DNA from: Edolisoma coerulescens
Taxonomy: Eukaryota; Chordata; Aves; Passeriformes; Campephagidae
Direction: 5' to 3'
Assembly (NCBI GenBank): GCA_013397115.1
Contig: VWZW01000500.1
Coordinates: forward strand, 15,777 to 79,776
DNA length: 64,000 nt
Under the pieces are notes generated by a model, which had not been told where the DNA came from, did not search any database, and worked only from the letters and a program-made list of their open reading frames with translations. This document shows positions 10,601 to 22,300 of this stretch, piece after piece. Position 1 is the stretch's first letter, and the number at the start of each line of letters is the position of its first letter. Position numbers and translations under genes: made by a program.

Positions 10601-12274
10601 GCTGGAGACATGAACTCCCAAGCTCTTGAGTAAACAGCCATGTCACGCTGGTGTCTAAGTCCTCAAAACCTCCCTTGGTGACACTGAATGTCCCAAAGGA
10701 GTAAAAGCCTCACTTACATTTTAATAACATGATTTCTGCTGACCTGGTGCACTTTCACTGCTTGTGCTTTGCATATTACCTGCCTTTGGACAATGGAAAC
10801 AGTTTGTGGCTTTCGATTCTCCCCCAGCTTGCTCTCACTTTCTGCCCACAGCTGCCGACCCTGGCAGCGCCTGCTGGGCCGTTCGCTCCCAAAGGGCTGC
10901 AGCAGATAGACACACACATGTACACCTACTGTAGGTGTGTGTGTGCAGGGACGTGTATGTGCCCAGTTCTGTGAAGTCTTTCAGAGCCTCCCTCAGGGCA
11001 GGAGTGGCAAAAAGGGACACCCTACACCGCACCAGCATCCCAACAACTTGAACAGCGATGGACAACTAAGCAAGTGTCTGCCTGTGACCTGTACCACCCT
11101 CCCATATTCCTCTGCTCCATCAGCTCCATTGCCTGCTCTCGGGGGGGCGTGGGACTCGCAAAGCAGGAAAGGAGCGCATGAGGGATGCCTGATGGCATTG
11201 CCCACGGCCCTCCTGAGTGGTCCCACCGAGGGTCGCACCTGATCACCTGAGCCAGTAACGGCTGCAAAGTGCAGGTGCCCCACCAGCTGGGGAGGGAGAG
11301 CAGAGCGGGTCCAGATCGGGGTGTTCCGATTGAGCACACCCCGTCTCACCCCGCTGAACGCCAAAGAGCAGCAGTTGGCCGGGCACCCTTTCTGTGTGAA
11401 ACCAAACGAGCAGCACCAACAGCCGCAGAGGTTGCCCAGGTTGTCCGGGGGAGGTCGGGTGAGGCTTAAATTAGCCGGGACAACGGTCACCACAGGTGCA
11501 CAGCTACTGTACCGCTGCTCCGGAGCTGAGTTTTTTTTTTTTCTCTCTACTCTCCCTACTACCAATGTGACCTGGACACACGCCGCAGAGTTATGAAATA
11601 ACAAAACAAAACAAACCAAAAAAAAAAAAAACAAACAAAAAAAAAACAAACAAACAAACAAACAAAAAAAAAACCAAAAAAAAAAGCGCCTCAGGAAAGC
11701 CGATTAAAACCAGCAGAGCAATTACAGGCATTTGGGAAAAAACTCTACCAAGGTTAAGCACTTATATACGCATTTTTGCAGAAAACAAACACTGTGCTGG
11801 AAGCACGGTACCGATTCCCCTCCTCCTTTCGAGCATGTAAATATTAACAAGAAGCGACGTTTCTGCAATTAGAAAATTCAATACCTGCCACGTACAACAA
11901 AGCGAAACCAAACAAACCACGGCCGTTCAGAGCGAGTCCCCCACCCCTCGGGAGGCACGGCCTCCTTCCCTCCGCTCCGATTTGAGCCGCAGGATCCCAG
12001 CACCCGCCCCCCGCCGCAAATGGCCCCCGCCGGAGCCGGGATGCGGCCCTGCCGCCCGTGTGGCCGGTCCGCGAAGCGACGGACGAGGTACCTGGTGGAG
12101 GTGGCGGCGGGAGAGCAGCACGGGGCCGCTGGACTGCGGGCCCTTGTTGTAGGAGGGCTGGTACCGCTCCCCCCGCACCCACTCGGGCTGCCGGTGCCGG
12201 CCCCGGCGGTCGCGGTAGGCGCAGGCCCGGCGGAGGTTGTCGGCGGCCAGGGAGCAGGCGGTGCGCCCGCACAT
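7648..12274 (-). CDS. HMCES: HMCES, SRAP-domain abasic-site sensor, complete (6 exons, 335 aa)
   Basis: Shields abasic sites in single-stranded DNA by forming a covalent DNA-protein crosslink through Cys2; acts at replication forks. Exons (high to low): 12092-12274, 10099-10242, 9638-9757, 8908-9068, 8251-8443, 7648-7854; the joined frame is open from ATG to TAG. It opens M-C-G-R-T, so Cys2 becomes N-terminal after Met removal. The other known active-site residues are present: Asn96 (in FNTSNCRSDT), Glu127 (in DGFYEWQ) and the His pair at 201-202 (IHHRMPAILD). The C-terminal tail is Lys-rich and holds LPKWTSQFI and ADVLQQWL, matching the PCNA-interacting end of the human protein. The intron after exon 4 starts with GC, not GT. 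Introns contain only an A-rich low-complexity tract. Confidence 0.97.
8908..9068 (-). CDS. HMCES: HMCES exon 4, ending at a GC-type splice donor
   Basis: Encodes 53 codons plus two bases: an acidic/basic linker followed by WRLLTMAGIFDCWEPP and ending IHH. The acceptor is a clean CTGCAG. The exon ends CACAG and the intron begins GCAAGT, the consensus of GC-AG introns. The split Arg codon (AG then G from exon 5) restores HHRMPAILD, so the boundary is forced by the protein. Confidence 0.93.
11520..11690. repeat. Low-complexity T-run and A-rich (AAAC)n tract in HMCES intron 1
   Basis: A run of about a dozen T at about 11530 is followed at about 11597-11686 by an almost pure A tract broken by single C residues (AAAC/AAAAC units). 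The two could pair. It may be the tail of a decayed retroposed element, but no element body is recognisable. Confidence 0.75.
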
Positions 12275-12364
12275 CCCGCCGGCTCTGCGGGACAGCGCGC
12301 GCCGCGCTCGCTGCCGCCCGCCCGCGGGGAGGGGCTGCGGCCGGGGGCAGGGCCGGCCCGCACC

Positions 12365-12597
12365 NNNNNNNNNNNNNNNNNNNNNNNNNNNNNNNNNNNN
12401 NNNNNNNNNNNNNNNNNNNNNNNNNNNNNNNNNNNNNNNNNNNNNNNNNNNNNNNNNNNNNNNNNNNNNNNNNNNNNNNNNNNNNNNNNNNNNNNNNNNN
12501 NNNNNNNNNNNNNNNNNNNNNNNNNNNNNNNNNNNNNNNNNNNNNNNNNNNNNNNNNNNNNNNNNNNNNNNNNNNNNNNNNNNNNNNNNNNNNNNNN
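12365..12597. other. Assembly gap, 233 N
   Basis: A run of N lies between the HMCES start codon (12274) and the COPG1 3' end. It most likely hides the HMCES promoter and 5' UTR, a GC-rich region judging by its left flank. Confidence 0.99.
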
Positions 12598-12616
12598 GGA
12601 AGAGCCACAACACTGC

Positions 12617-12622
12617 TTTATT
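12617..12622 (-). terminator. COPG1: COPG1 polyadenylation signal (AATAAA on minus)
   Basis: TTTATT at 12617-12622 gives AATAAA on the minus strand 235 nt after the COPG1 stop codon. COPG1 transcription therefore ends within a few hundred bases (plus the gap) of the HMCES start, a tight tail-to-head arrangement. Confidence 0.7.
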
Positions 12623-12856
12623 GGAACGACAGCGGGAGGAGGACACGGAGGGGCGGCCACGACGCGCCGGTGCGGGGACAAAGCGCGGCGTAGCCAGAGC
12701 TTAAAAACATGGTGATTTTATAGACAGACCCCCAAGTACAGCTGTACTGAAGAGAACACAAAAGCTGCTGTAGTGACCGCGATCCCTATTCTGCTGCCAG
12801 AGAAAGAAGCATTGCCCGCGGGGGCTCGGAGTCAGGACAGTCCTGGAAAGGGGGGC

Positions 12857-15800
12857 TTATCCGACGGAGGCCATGATCACATCCACAGGGAGCTCCTCCG
12901 CGCTGCGCGCCGTGACCTGCATCGTCACCGTGTCCGTGAGAACCAGACGAGACCGCACCAGGAGGTCATGGCCACCCCGGAAGACACCTGGAGAGCAGAG
13001 GGGAAGGGCTGAGCACGTTGCAGGCTGCTCGCCCCTGCAAGCCTGAAGATGAACACTACTACTTGGCACAGGCAGGTTTCCCACAGGTAGTGTGGCAGAT
13101 CCTAGTACTGGGCCAGGAGAGACCCTAAAGCAGCTCAGTTCCCATTCATTGTAACATACCTCGGACTTCTGCTACTGTAAAACCCACGAAGCCGAAGTGT
13201 AAAATAAACTCCAGGTGAGAAGACATCCAGGCATGTCTAAGAGCTCTGGTACTCATCCCTTCTGCTGGGGAAGGCTGCTGTCTTTCCCACACCAGGCTTG
13301 CTCCAAAGCAAGGTGCCACAGATCATGAAGACAGTAAATTCCACCCAGCTGAGCCTGGGGCTGATCCCAACATTCCCCCCACCACAGCACCCTCCCTGAT
13401 CCCAAGACCAGTTGCTCTGCGCTGCAGAGACAGAAATCATGGCAGGAACAAGCCTCAAAATCCAACCCAGAGCACAGTGGGCTCCATCAGAAACTCCTGC
13501 CCCGATTTTCAACAGGCAGCTCTGTGCAATCTCTAGAGCAGCTCCTCAAGCAGAACCTCACCCCACAGCTCACCTGCCAGGTACAGTGTGTGAGAGTTCT
13601 TGTTATCTGGCACTTTATCCGACCGTTCACAGGGCTGCATCCCCAGGAACTTCACAATATTGCTCACTGCCTCTGTTAGAAAAAATAAATAAAATGGGCT
13701 CCTGTGTCACAGGTATCTTAACAGGGGCACATAAAGAGCACCTAAAGGTGACTCAAGCCCTTCCTACATGTTAGAGTTCATGTTCCTTGTCCTGAGGGAC
13801 ACACACCACTGGTCAGAATCGTGGTTTTGGAGGCCACAAGGACTGCAAAGACAACACACAAAAACCCCCACCACCATGGGAGAGTTCTGGTATCTGATGC
13901 AGCAAATGTGCAACAGAAAGAAGAGGGGGAATCAGTCAGACAAGGGCAGAAGGAGAGTGCAGCTGGCTGCACTTACTGCACAGCCCTGACAGCCTGCTCA
14001 CTTCTCTGGGGACACGCAAAGGAAGGAAATGTCTTGCAGGAGGCACAGGTCTTCAGAAATATGGAAAGAGAGAGTATTTCAAACCCCAACCAGCTGTTCA
14101 AGGGAGCACAGAGGACAAGAGCACAAGGCTACAGGACAAGGACACCCTGCTAAGGCATCAAAAGAACTGAGTTTCCACAGGTTTCTGAGTAAAAATAGAA
14201 GGATTCTTTAATACATGATAAAAGAGAGGAGGGCTTATCCCACCAGCCTGCCCACCAACCTCATGTCTTCTGCTGTTTTCATTTTTTCTTACTGCTCTCA
14301 GGAAGAATGGTGGGAGTTCATAACTGAACTATGGTCTGTCTGCTTGGAAGGGTAAAGTGCAAGAGCAAAGCAAGATATTCTCTTGCCTCCACAATCCAGC
14401 CTGGTCTCCACTGGTCCCAAAACACTCATTTGTTTTTTTGAAACCTGAACTTATTATCGCAGTAACTGTAGCTCCCTATTTAACAGCTGTGGTGTGAAGC
14501 TTGTGAAGGGTTTTGCCCCATTAGCCTTTCTGTGACAGATCTAAAGTGAGCCAGACTGGACCTCTGGACTCTGCCTGCTGGAGGGAAAGTAAGAGCTCTG
14601 CTGTGCTCACACACCCTTCCTTACCTTCAAGGGTTTTAATAGCAGATAAAGTAAAGGTCTCTTCCTTTTCAAACTCATCACCCACTTCATCCCAGGCTGC
14701 TCCAAAGTTTGGCTTCAGAACTCGTTGGATGTGATCAGCCACTGTTACCTCCAGGTCTTCAAGCTGGTGGTAGAAGAGGTTCAAGTGTAACATGGTTGTT
14801 AACCCTGTTATCCTCACAGTGAACTTTTGACTGGATTCCCTGAGAACAGGTGAATGCAGGAGACTGCCTCCACTTCCACTTCTGGATTGCTACTGAGCAA
14901 CTGCTAGGCCTGAAAAAGGCACTGTGATGCCATTTCCAGGACTTACAAACCAGGTTCCTGCTGTGAGCACAGCCCTTGGCCTGACAGAGATCAAAGCACT
15001 GGACAAACGGCTAAAACAGAGGGAAAAACAAAAGCTTAGAAATAGCTGGTTGAGCATTTGCTTCCCTGAAATGCACATAAGCTTGTGTTTTGCCTTTCTG
15101 GCTTATGATTTTGTAGGACTGTAAAGTGAGACACTGTCAGATGTGTGCGATCACCTAACACTGGCACCAGGGTAGCTGAGCTGCTGCTGTGACTGCACCT
15201 GTGCAAGGCAGAACCAGGCTTGTCCCTCCAGAGTGTGTAATGAAGGGCAGGCAGTGCCCTGCAGGACACCAGCCTGCATTCATTCCAACAATTGCTGCAG
15301 GAAAGAATCTCCTCCTGATTCTAGTTGAAACACATGGAAGAGTTTGTTTAAGTATCACTCAATTGCCTTGGTGACTGGTAGGAAGCTGAGAGAAGGGTTA
15401 ACCTTGCATGTTCCATTGAGAAAAACCCTCCCCACTCCTTCTGGGAAGACAGTGACTCACTGCACAGCAGTGCCTCTAATCAGATGCACAGCAGTGACAG
15501 GCAACGCATAGAAAACAGTCTCTGGAGCTAACAGGCCAAGCTGAGGCTGTGAACAACATCCCTTCCTCTCCAAGGAAGAGAGGTGCTTCTGCAGCACCGC
15601 TGCTTTCAGCAGTGTCAGTGCAGGGGAGGGAAGAGCTCCACCTTCCCCAGAGTAAGAACACGGATGGCAACTTTCCCGTGCCAGACAAGCCTCTAGACAA
15701 TTAACCGTGCCACCACAGGAGCAACTCACGGAGAACAAAAGATGCCCAACAGCCCTCTGCCTCCACAACCCTGAGTGAGCCATTGCTGGAGCCCATAGGA

Positions 15801-18800
15801 CACAGTCAGCCAAACCTGGAGGATGCACCAGGGCCTCCCAAAACATACATATCCTGCACAGTCAGGTGTCCATCTACAGTGCAACAGGAGAATACTCCAA
15901 ATGAGACAAAGCAAGCTCTGCAAATTCCCAGCTGCACCAGAGACAGCAAGAGCTCCCTCTATGTGATGCTGCCCACTTTAGTGTCGGTGGTCACATCATT
16001 GCTTGCAGGGATCCGAGTTCAGATCACAAAACCCCACAAAATGACAGCAGTTTCCATGATCAGGCACATGCCCAGCTCCTTACCACATACTCATCCTCGT
16101 AACCCTCGTCATCCGTCTCACCCGTGTTGGGATCACAGTCCTTGACAGTGAACTTCATCATGCAGCTGAATGTGCAGGCCACTGGAGACAAGAAAGCAAA
16201 GGCAAAGCTCACATTACCACCATATCCACACTCCCCTGAGGTAGAATGGGGCTGGGAGGTTTGGGGCAGCCAGGCTCTTGCAGTCACTGTGAGAAGCACA
16301 GGCTTAGCCACTGACCTAGAGAGAGCTCTCCAAGAGTTTCTGTCTCTCAAGGACAAACTATTTATTTATAATATTAAGTAAACAGTGATAAAGACAGGCT
16401 CATGATGGTTGTACAAGACCATAATCCTCAGATCAAATGCTATTACTAATGAACCTCACATTGTGTTGGGAATACTAACTAAACATGTCCCACCAGCACC
16501 TTGTGAAGAGGCAGGATCCACATCTAGGGATCAGTTCAAGCGCCTCTGAAATGAAAGCCCCTTGCACTGCAGTGCTGCAGCTCATTAATACCACTCGGTC
16601 GGGAGAGGAAGCAATGACTCATCCCTAGAAGATGGGTACTGCTGAGTGAACAGTGGCAACACAACAGGAGAGCAGTCCCAGAGCACAAACCAGGGAGACC
16701 AAAGCACAGGTAAAGCCTGGTTCATGTTCTGGGTAGTGGCAAACAGGGAGGGGGATGTTCAGTTCAAACAGACATCCCTGAAATTCTGGCGGTTTGTCTG
16801 AAACATCCCTTTGCTACTCAGAGCATCTGGGCACTCTCAGCACTTTACAAGCACCAGCCTCCCCACGTCTAACACAAAGAAAGGCTGAAGGACACGCTGG
16901 GGTGCATGAAAGACAACTCATCTGCCAGCTCTCACAGCCCGACTTGGCAGTACTACAGCACAAGGGAACCAGCACAGGAGAAGGAAGGCTTGACAGCCCC
17001 CAAAACAGCAAAGACAAGTCATGCTCAGCATCACTCAGGGCTGCACCCACACACAGGCTATAAATATCTGGCTGGGATGCAAGGTGGAATGTGTGGGGAT
17101 AAGCAACACAGGAAAAAAGAGTGCAGACTGTTTACCTGCTGTTGGATCCTCTTCAGACAGTGCCACCAGCGTGTAGCAGGTACCTGGCTGGTTGTACACC
17201 AGGGTTTTGGCAGGTACATAGCCAATGACCTCATACCCCTCTGTTGGCTCCATCTGCACCGTGACATTCTCCAGGATCTGATCATTCAGGGTGTTCGTGC
17301 AGTCAAACTAAACAGGGAAGGGGAAAGCAGCAACAGCTTGAAGCTGCTCACTACTCACTGAAGAGCAGACTTAGCTTAGGCACAGTGGGAGCCTGGTGTC
17401 AGCCTGTGAACTCCCAACTCTGTGTATTTCCATGGTGCACCTTAATATCAGCTGGCTCATTACAGAGCAACTTGACTAAAGAGTGCTCATTTAAATGCTT
17501 TAAGGGAGAAACTAAAACCCTGCTGGTGAGTCCAGTGCTCCAGCAAACTTTTTTTTTAAGGAAACAAGACATAAAACAAAGGAGCACACACCAATCCAAG
17601 GCCTGCCCTCTGCAATCCAGGCAGGATCACAAATTCAGTGAGGGCAGGGATGTGTCAACTTTTGCCTGTTTCAGTTCACCTGTTAGTATGGAACTTTTTT
17701 CCTCCAGCGTCCTGGATGGTCATTCCTGGGTTAATTCTTTGCTCTATGGAAATGCAAGTACTGTATTGCCTACATCATCCCACTTGAAGCTACAGGGACA
17801 CAGTGCCTTCACAGCAGATGGAAAGATGATCCTTTGCATGGCTCAAACTAGGGGCAGCTTGAGCAAGTTTCAGCAAGCTTGATGTTTTCAGCAAGTCTAA
17901 ACTTGCTGATTAGACTTCGTTCCAGCTGCAATGCCAACTCTCTTAAGGTCATACAATTGCATCTGGTGGATGGACAACAGAAACAGAGGTCAACCCCTGT
18001 GAGGGCTGTGTAAGCAGTTCTGAGCTTTGAGGGAGGAGCTGGCTAAGGACAAAACACTGCTGCTCACAAGCTAGCAAAGGACTCGCTGTGCCTCGGACTC
18101 GCTGAAGCACAGCCAAGGGGACTGGCACATCAATCCTAACATCTCACATGTAGCAGCAGGGTGGTACAGCCAAGGCCAGGATGTACAGAAGAAAGCACCT
18201 GTGCTACAGGATAAAACAGAACATAGCAGATGAAGAGCTCTCCCCCACTGGATCCCTTTCCTGGGCACCCTTTTCAGCTTCTCAGATGTAGTAAGCTTCA
18301 CTCTTTCATGCCCAAACCACGTGCTTGGGGACTCTGAGGAAAGAACACAGATCCCCTAGCCAAATGCTCATTGAGAACAGCCCCATCTAGTGCTTGTTGG
18401 ATTTGACTGTACCTGTAAGCATTGCTCAGACATACCCCCCGCCCCCCTAATTAATTTTCTTTGGGGTTCTGCTGCCATGGATAAGAAATTGAGGACCATT
18501 CATTGCAGTTTTGTGCTTTGAACACAGGCTGTGGGTGCTGCATCTCTGGAAGAGTTCAAGGCCAGGTTGGATGGAGTTCTGAGAAACCTGGTCTAGTGAA
18601 AAGTGTCCCTGTCCATGGCAGGGGGGTTGGAACTAGATTATCTTTAAAGTCACTTCCAACTCATGCCATTCTATGATTCTATGATACCCCTGAGAGATGT
18701 CTTCACAATGAAGCTTTTAGCCAGTAAGGAGCTTATTTTCTAAGAGTCTTCAGCACCACACCCCATAGCTACCCACCTGGAACACCATGTGGTTGACAAA

Positions 18801-19340
18801 GGTGTGCTTGGTGCAACGAACAACATACTCTGTCTCCAGCTCTGTCAGGGCCACAGGCTCTGGGGAAGACTTGAAGAGTGGGCCCAGCCCCTGAAACTCT
18901 GGGATGGCCCCCAGTTGCTCTGAAATAGAGGACACAAATTACTGCCTTCCTCAAGACACAAAGAGGTGTTAGCAGTTTCAAACCCCTTGTTTCATCTGCC
19001 AGAAGCTGCTACAGCAAGGAACTATCCATCAAATACCCATAAACATTCCCTAGAGACTTTTAAAATTAAAAAGAGTCATCCTTTGCTCACGTCTACTGCA
19101 AGACAGAAAAAAGAGGACTGCAGGCACCCCCACCCTCCAGGAGTGACCAGTTGACCCATGCCACCTCCTGTAATAAGGTGAGAAGAAGCCAGAGGGGCTA
19201 AGGCAGGCTCAGCAAGAGGTGACTACAGAGTTCTCACACATGGACATAGGAGATGCCTTTCATCAGTTTACCTTGGAATATTTCTTGCCGTGTTGCTGCC
19301 ACCTTCTCTGGCTGTTTCACTACAGCAACGGGGGCATTTT
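12857..19340 (-). CDS. COPG1: COPG1 exons 18-24 (appendage, residues 592-874, stop TAA)
   Basis: Exons: 19272-19340, 18777-18919, 17136-17307, 16084-16181, 14625-14763, 13574-13672, 12857-12987. Landmarks: KQPEKVAATRQEIFQ, FQGLGPLFKSSPEPVALTE, VQMEPTEGYEVIGYVPAKTL, KFTVKDCDPNTGETDDEGYE, FGAAWDEVGDEFEKEETFTL, FLGMQPCERSDKVPDNK and GGHDLLVRSRLVLTDTVTMQ. In the known gamma-COP fold this ear platform recruits ARFGAP2/3. Confidence 0.95.
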
Positions 19341-22300
19341 CTGCAAACAAAAACAAACCCCAAAGATTTGAAGGCGAAGAGTAAGAAATTACTAAATCAG
19401 AAAACAGATCAATGTCTGGAGAGGGATTTGACTACAGAAAGGAAGGGAACTCATTTCTCAGTTGATATAGACTAGACACCCGAATTTGGCTTCCTAAGCA
19501 GCTTTAGAACTGCAGCAGCTCCAGTGAGGATTGCCAACTATTACTATTATTAGCAGCTGGACTAAACTGAAATATTAATGTGAGAGCAACCAGATTTGCA
19601 GGCCTTAGCCTTTCCAGGAGATGCAATCCCACAAAATTCAAATAGCATGGAGCTCAGCAATTTCCAGCAAGCCCAATGCAGGGAATCACTAGCAGTCAGG
19701 GGACCTGGTTCCTCACCTGCTCTTTGCTCAACGATAGGAGCTGTTGCCAAAGGAACAGATTTCAAGTCAAAGGGTTTCTCAGAGGGCTCCAGGGTGTACT
19801 GATGCAGAGCCCTCTCCAGGCCAGGGATGGACACCGTCAACCCTGGGGACAGAAGGAACAGGTCACTGAAACCACAACAATGCCAGGTCTTTAGTTTAAC
19901 TCTTGATAAACCAGGAAAGAGGTGCAGACTTGTTTTAAGGCCTTCCTGCAGTACCATTCAGGATGTAGCCAGCATTGAGGGCCTTCTGCTTCTGCTCCAG
20001 AACATTCAGGTAGAAGGTGGCTCTGTCTCTCACTTCATTGTCATCATCCATCACACACCTGAGAGGAAAGTGGAAAACTTTCTTCAGAATCCACATGACT
20101 AAGATACATCACAGGGTCAGAAAAAACATGCCATAGGGGAGATCCATCAATCTCCTAGTAATTGTATTAGAAAAGCAGTAATCTGCCCCACATGGCTTCT
20201 GCCCACTTTGTGGTGCTGAATGCAGTGGTGATCCTATCACAGGATCACAGGTACCCCCTGCACCTTCTCAGACCCACAGCTAGAAGAGACTAGACAAGCT
20301 CTCAAGAAAACAGAGTTTTTCACCCAGGATGTTGAAAAACTCTGAGGCACAACTGACCTTTTCAGTAACACCAAGATACTGGGTAACATCTCCTCATTCT
20401 GAGCTCCAAACTTGGCCAGGGCACTTACAGCACCTGTAGCAAAAGTCATGAAAACAGATTTAGAAAGCAAAGAAATCAGCTGAAGTTTCCTCCATTTCTT
20501 GGCCTTGATTAAATGCCATGTCAGAGATGCTACATCAGTAAACTGTGTACACTAGTAAAACTGTGACTAGAAAGAAGTAGAGGTATTACAGTGAAGTGCC
20601 TGCAAACCTCTGTCTAGTTTCAGAGCCAGTGCATATTCCTTCCCATTTCTCAGCCACAGGCCGCCTCTTCCATCAATACTCCTGCAAGATCTTTGCTGTG
20701 TAAAATGATCTGCTCGGGCCTAGAGTGAATCACAACCCTCAAAAGCAGAGGCATTCATACACTATGGTTCCCTGAAGATCTGTTCAAGGGCAGAGAGCTT
20801 CCCAGGTCAGTCACTTACCTGCCCGGACTTCTTCGTGCTCCAGAACAACCCTGTTGTAGATGAAGCGAATGTATTTGGAGGGGTTGTTGGTTTTGGGCCC
20901 TTCCTGCCCCAAGAGGTGGAGGATACGAGTGGCCAGCACAGTGAACTCGCAGTCCTCAATGAATTCGCAGAGGTGAGACAGGCCTGTCTCTTTGCTCTCA
21001 GAGTTCTCCTCAATAATGCTGATGATGCAGTCCACAATGGCTCTCTTGTATTCAAAGCCGCCCTAAGGAGCAAAAGGGAACTGCTCAGCTGGAAATCTCA
21101 AAGTATTTTAGAGACTCTGAGCTAGCCAGACAGGAAAAGCATTCCTTTGAAAAGGTCACTCACACTCAGTGCTTTTTAATGTGTGTTTGAAAGGAGGAGG
21201 GCAGTCATTCTGCCCTCACTTTTGACCCTCTTTACGTCCAGAGCGCCAGCTAATATTCAAGCTCTCTGGCCAGCTCCCTTCAGAATGGCTGCACTGAAGA
21301 AAAAAACCCAAGTCCTAACCCAAGAGTAAAAGAATTCATCTGCCTGAAGGGCTTTTATCTGCATCAAAATCCTCTGCTGCTAGAATTAGTGCTTAAAAAA
21401 AGCCATATAGGAGGAGAAAAAGCCCAACCCTCTCCCCTTTAGCACTAGACATCTGAGGATGAATCACAAGAGAAATGTATGAAGGATCATATCTGCCACA
21501 GCAGGACGCAGCAAATAGCTCCATTAGTGTGGGATGATAGGCAATCAATACCTCCCCAGGTACAGCCACAACCTGACATGCCAGTAATGCTTGGTTATCT
21601 GCAGACATTATTTACTAATGCCCTCAATACACACTAGGGGATTAAACTGCACACTACCCTCTGCCAATTACATGCACAGTGCCGGGCATTGGCTTTCTGG
21701 AGCTACTTCGGATTAAAAAAGCTTTAAAACAGAATGGTTTGAAGTACAAAACCACATTCAAAATGATACCATCCACCCACAGAAAATCTGGGAAAGGAGA
21801 ATGGTCCATTTTTCACAGGAGCAAAATGAGATGCTCTGGTTTGCTCCCAGCTGAGAGGCTGTAATTGGCAGAAAGTGATGTCAGAGCAAGCAGTGGTGCC
21901 AGCTGTGCTGCAGGCATGTTTGCTCATTTAGAAACAGCCTCAGCAAACCTCTGTAAAGCTGCAATTTATGTCTGACTGAATGCAGAGAACGGTTACAGGT
22001 ACTCGTGATCCCTTCACTGCCACAGCACAGACAACAGAACAAAAGTGGTCCTGTGTCATCAATAAATAAGTTGTTATCGAATCTTTGTGTACAAGACAAA
22101 ACTTCTTGGAATTTGCTGTCAAAGTATAAAAGAAAGCTGGTTCAAATGTGAAACACACATGGGCTGCCAACAGATCTGCTGTTGCCTGCATTTGCTTTGA
22201 GAGTTAATAAACCCCCAGAAAAAAAAAATCACAGAACGAAAACCACACTAAAAATATGCCTGGCAGTATGCTTATAACTATTGTGCACAGCTGGGCATTT

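Noticed and set aside
10993..11661. A 222-codon minus-strand frame with a hydrophobic Phe/Leu/Val/Cys start
   Set aside because: The hydrophobic stretch is only the translation of the A-rich (AAAC)n tract in HMCES intron 1, not a membrane protein.
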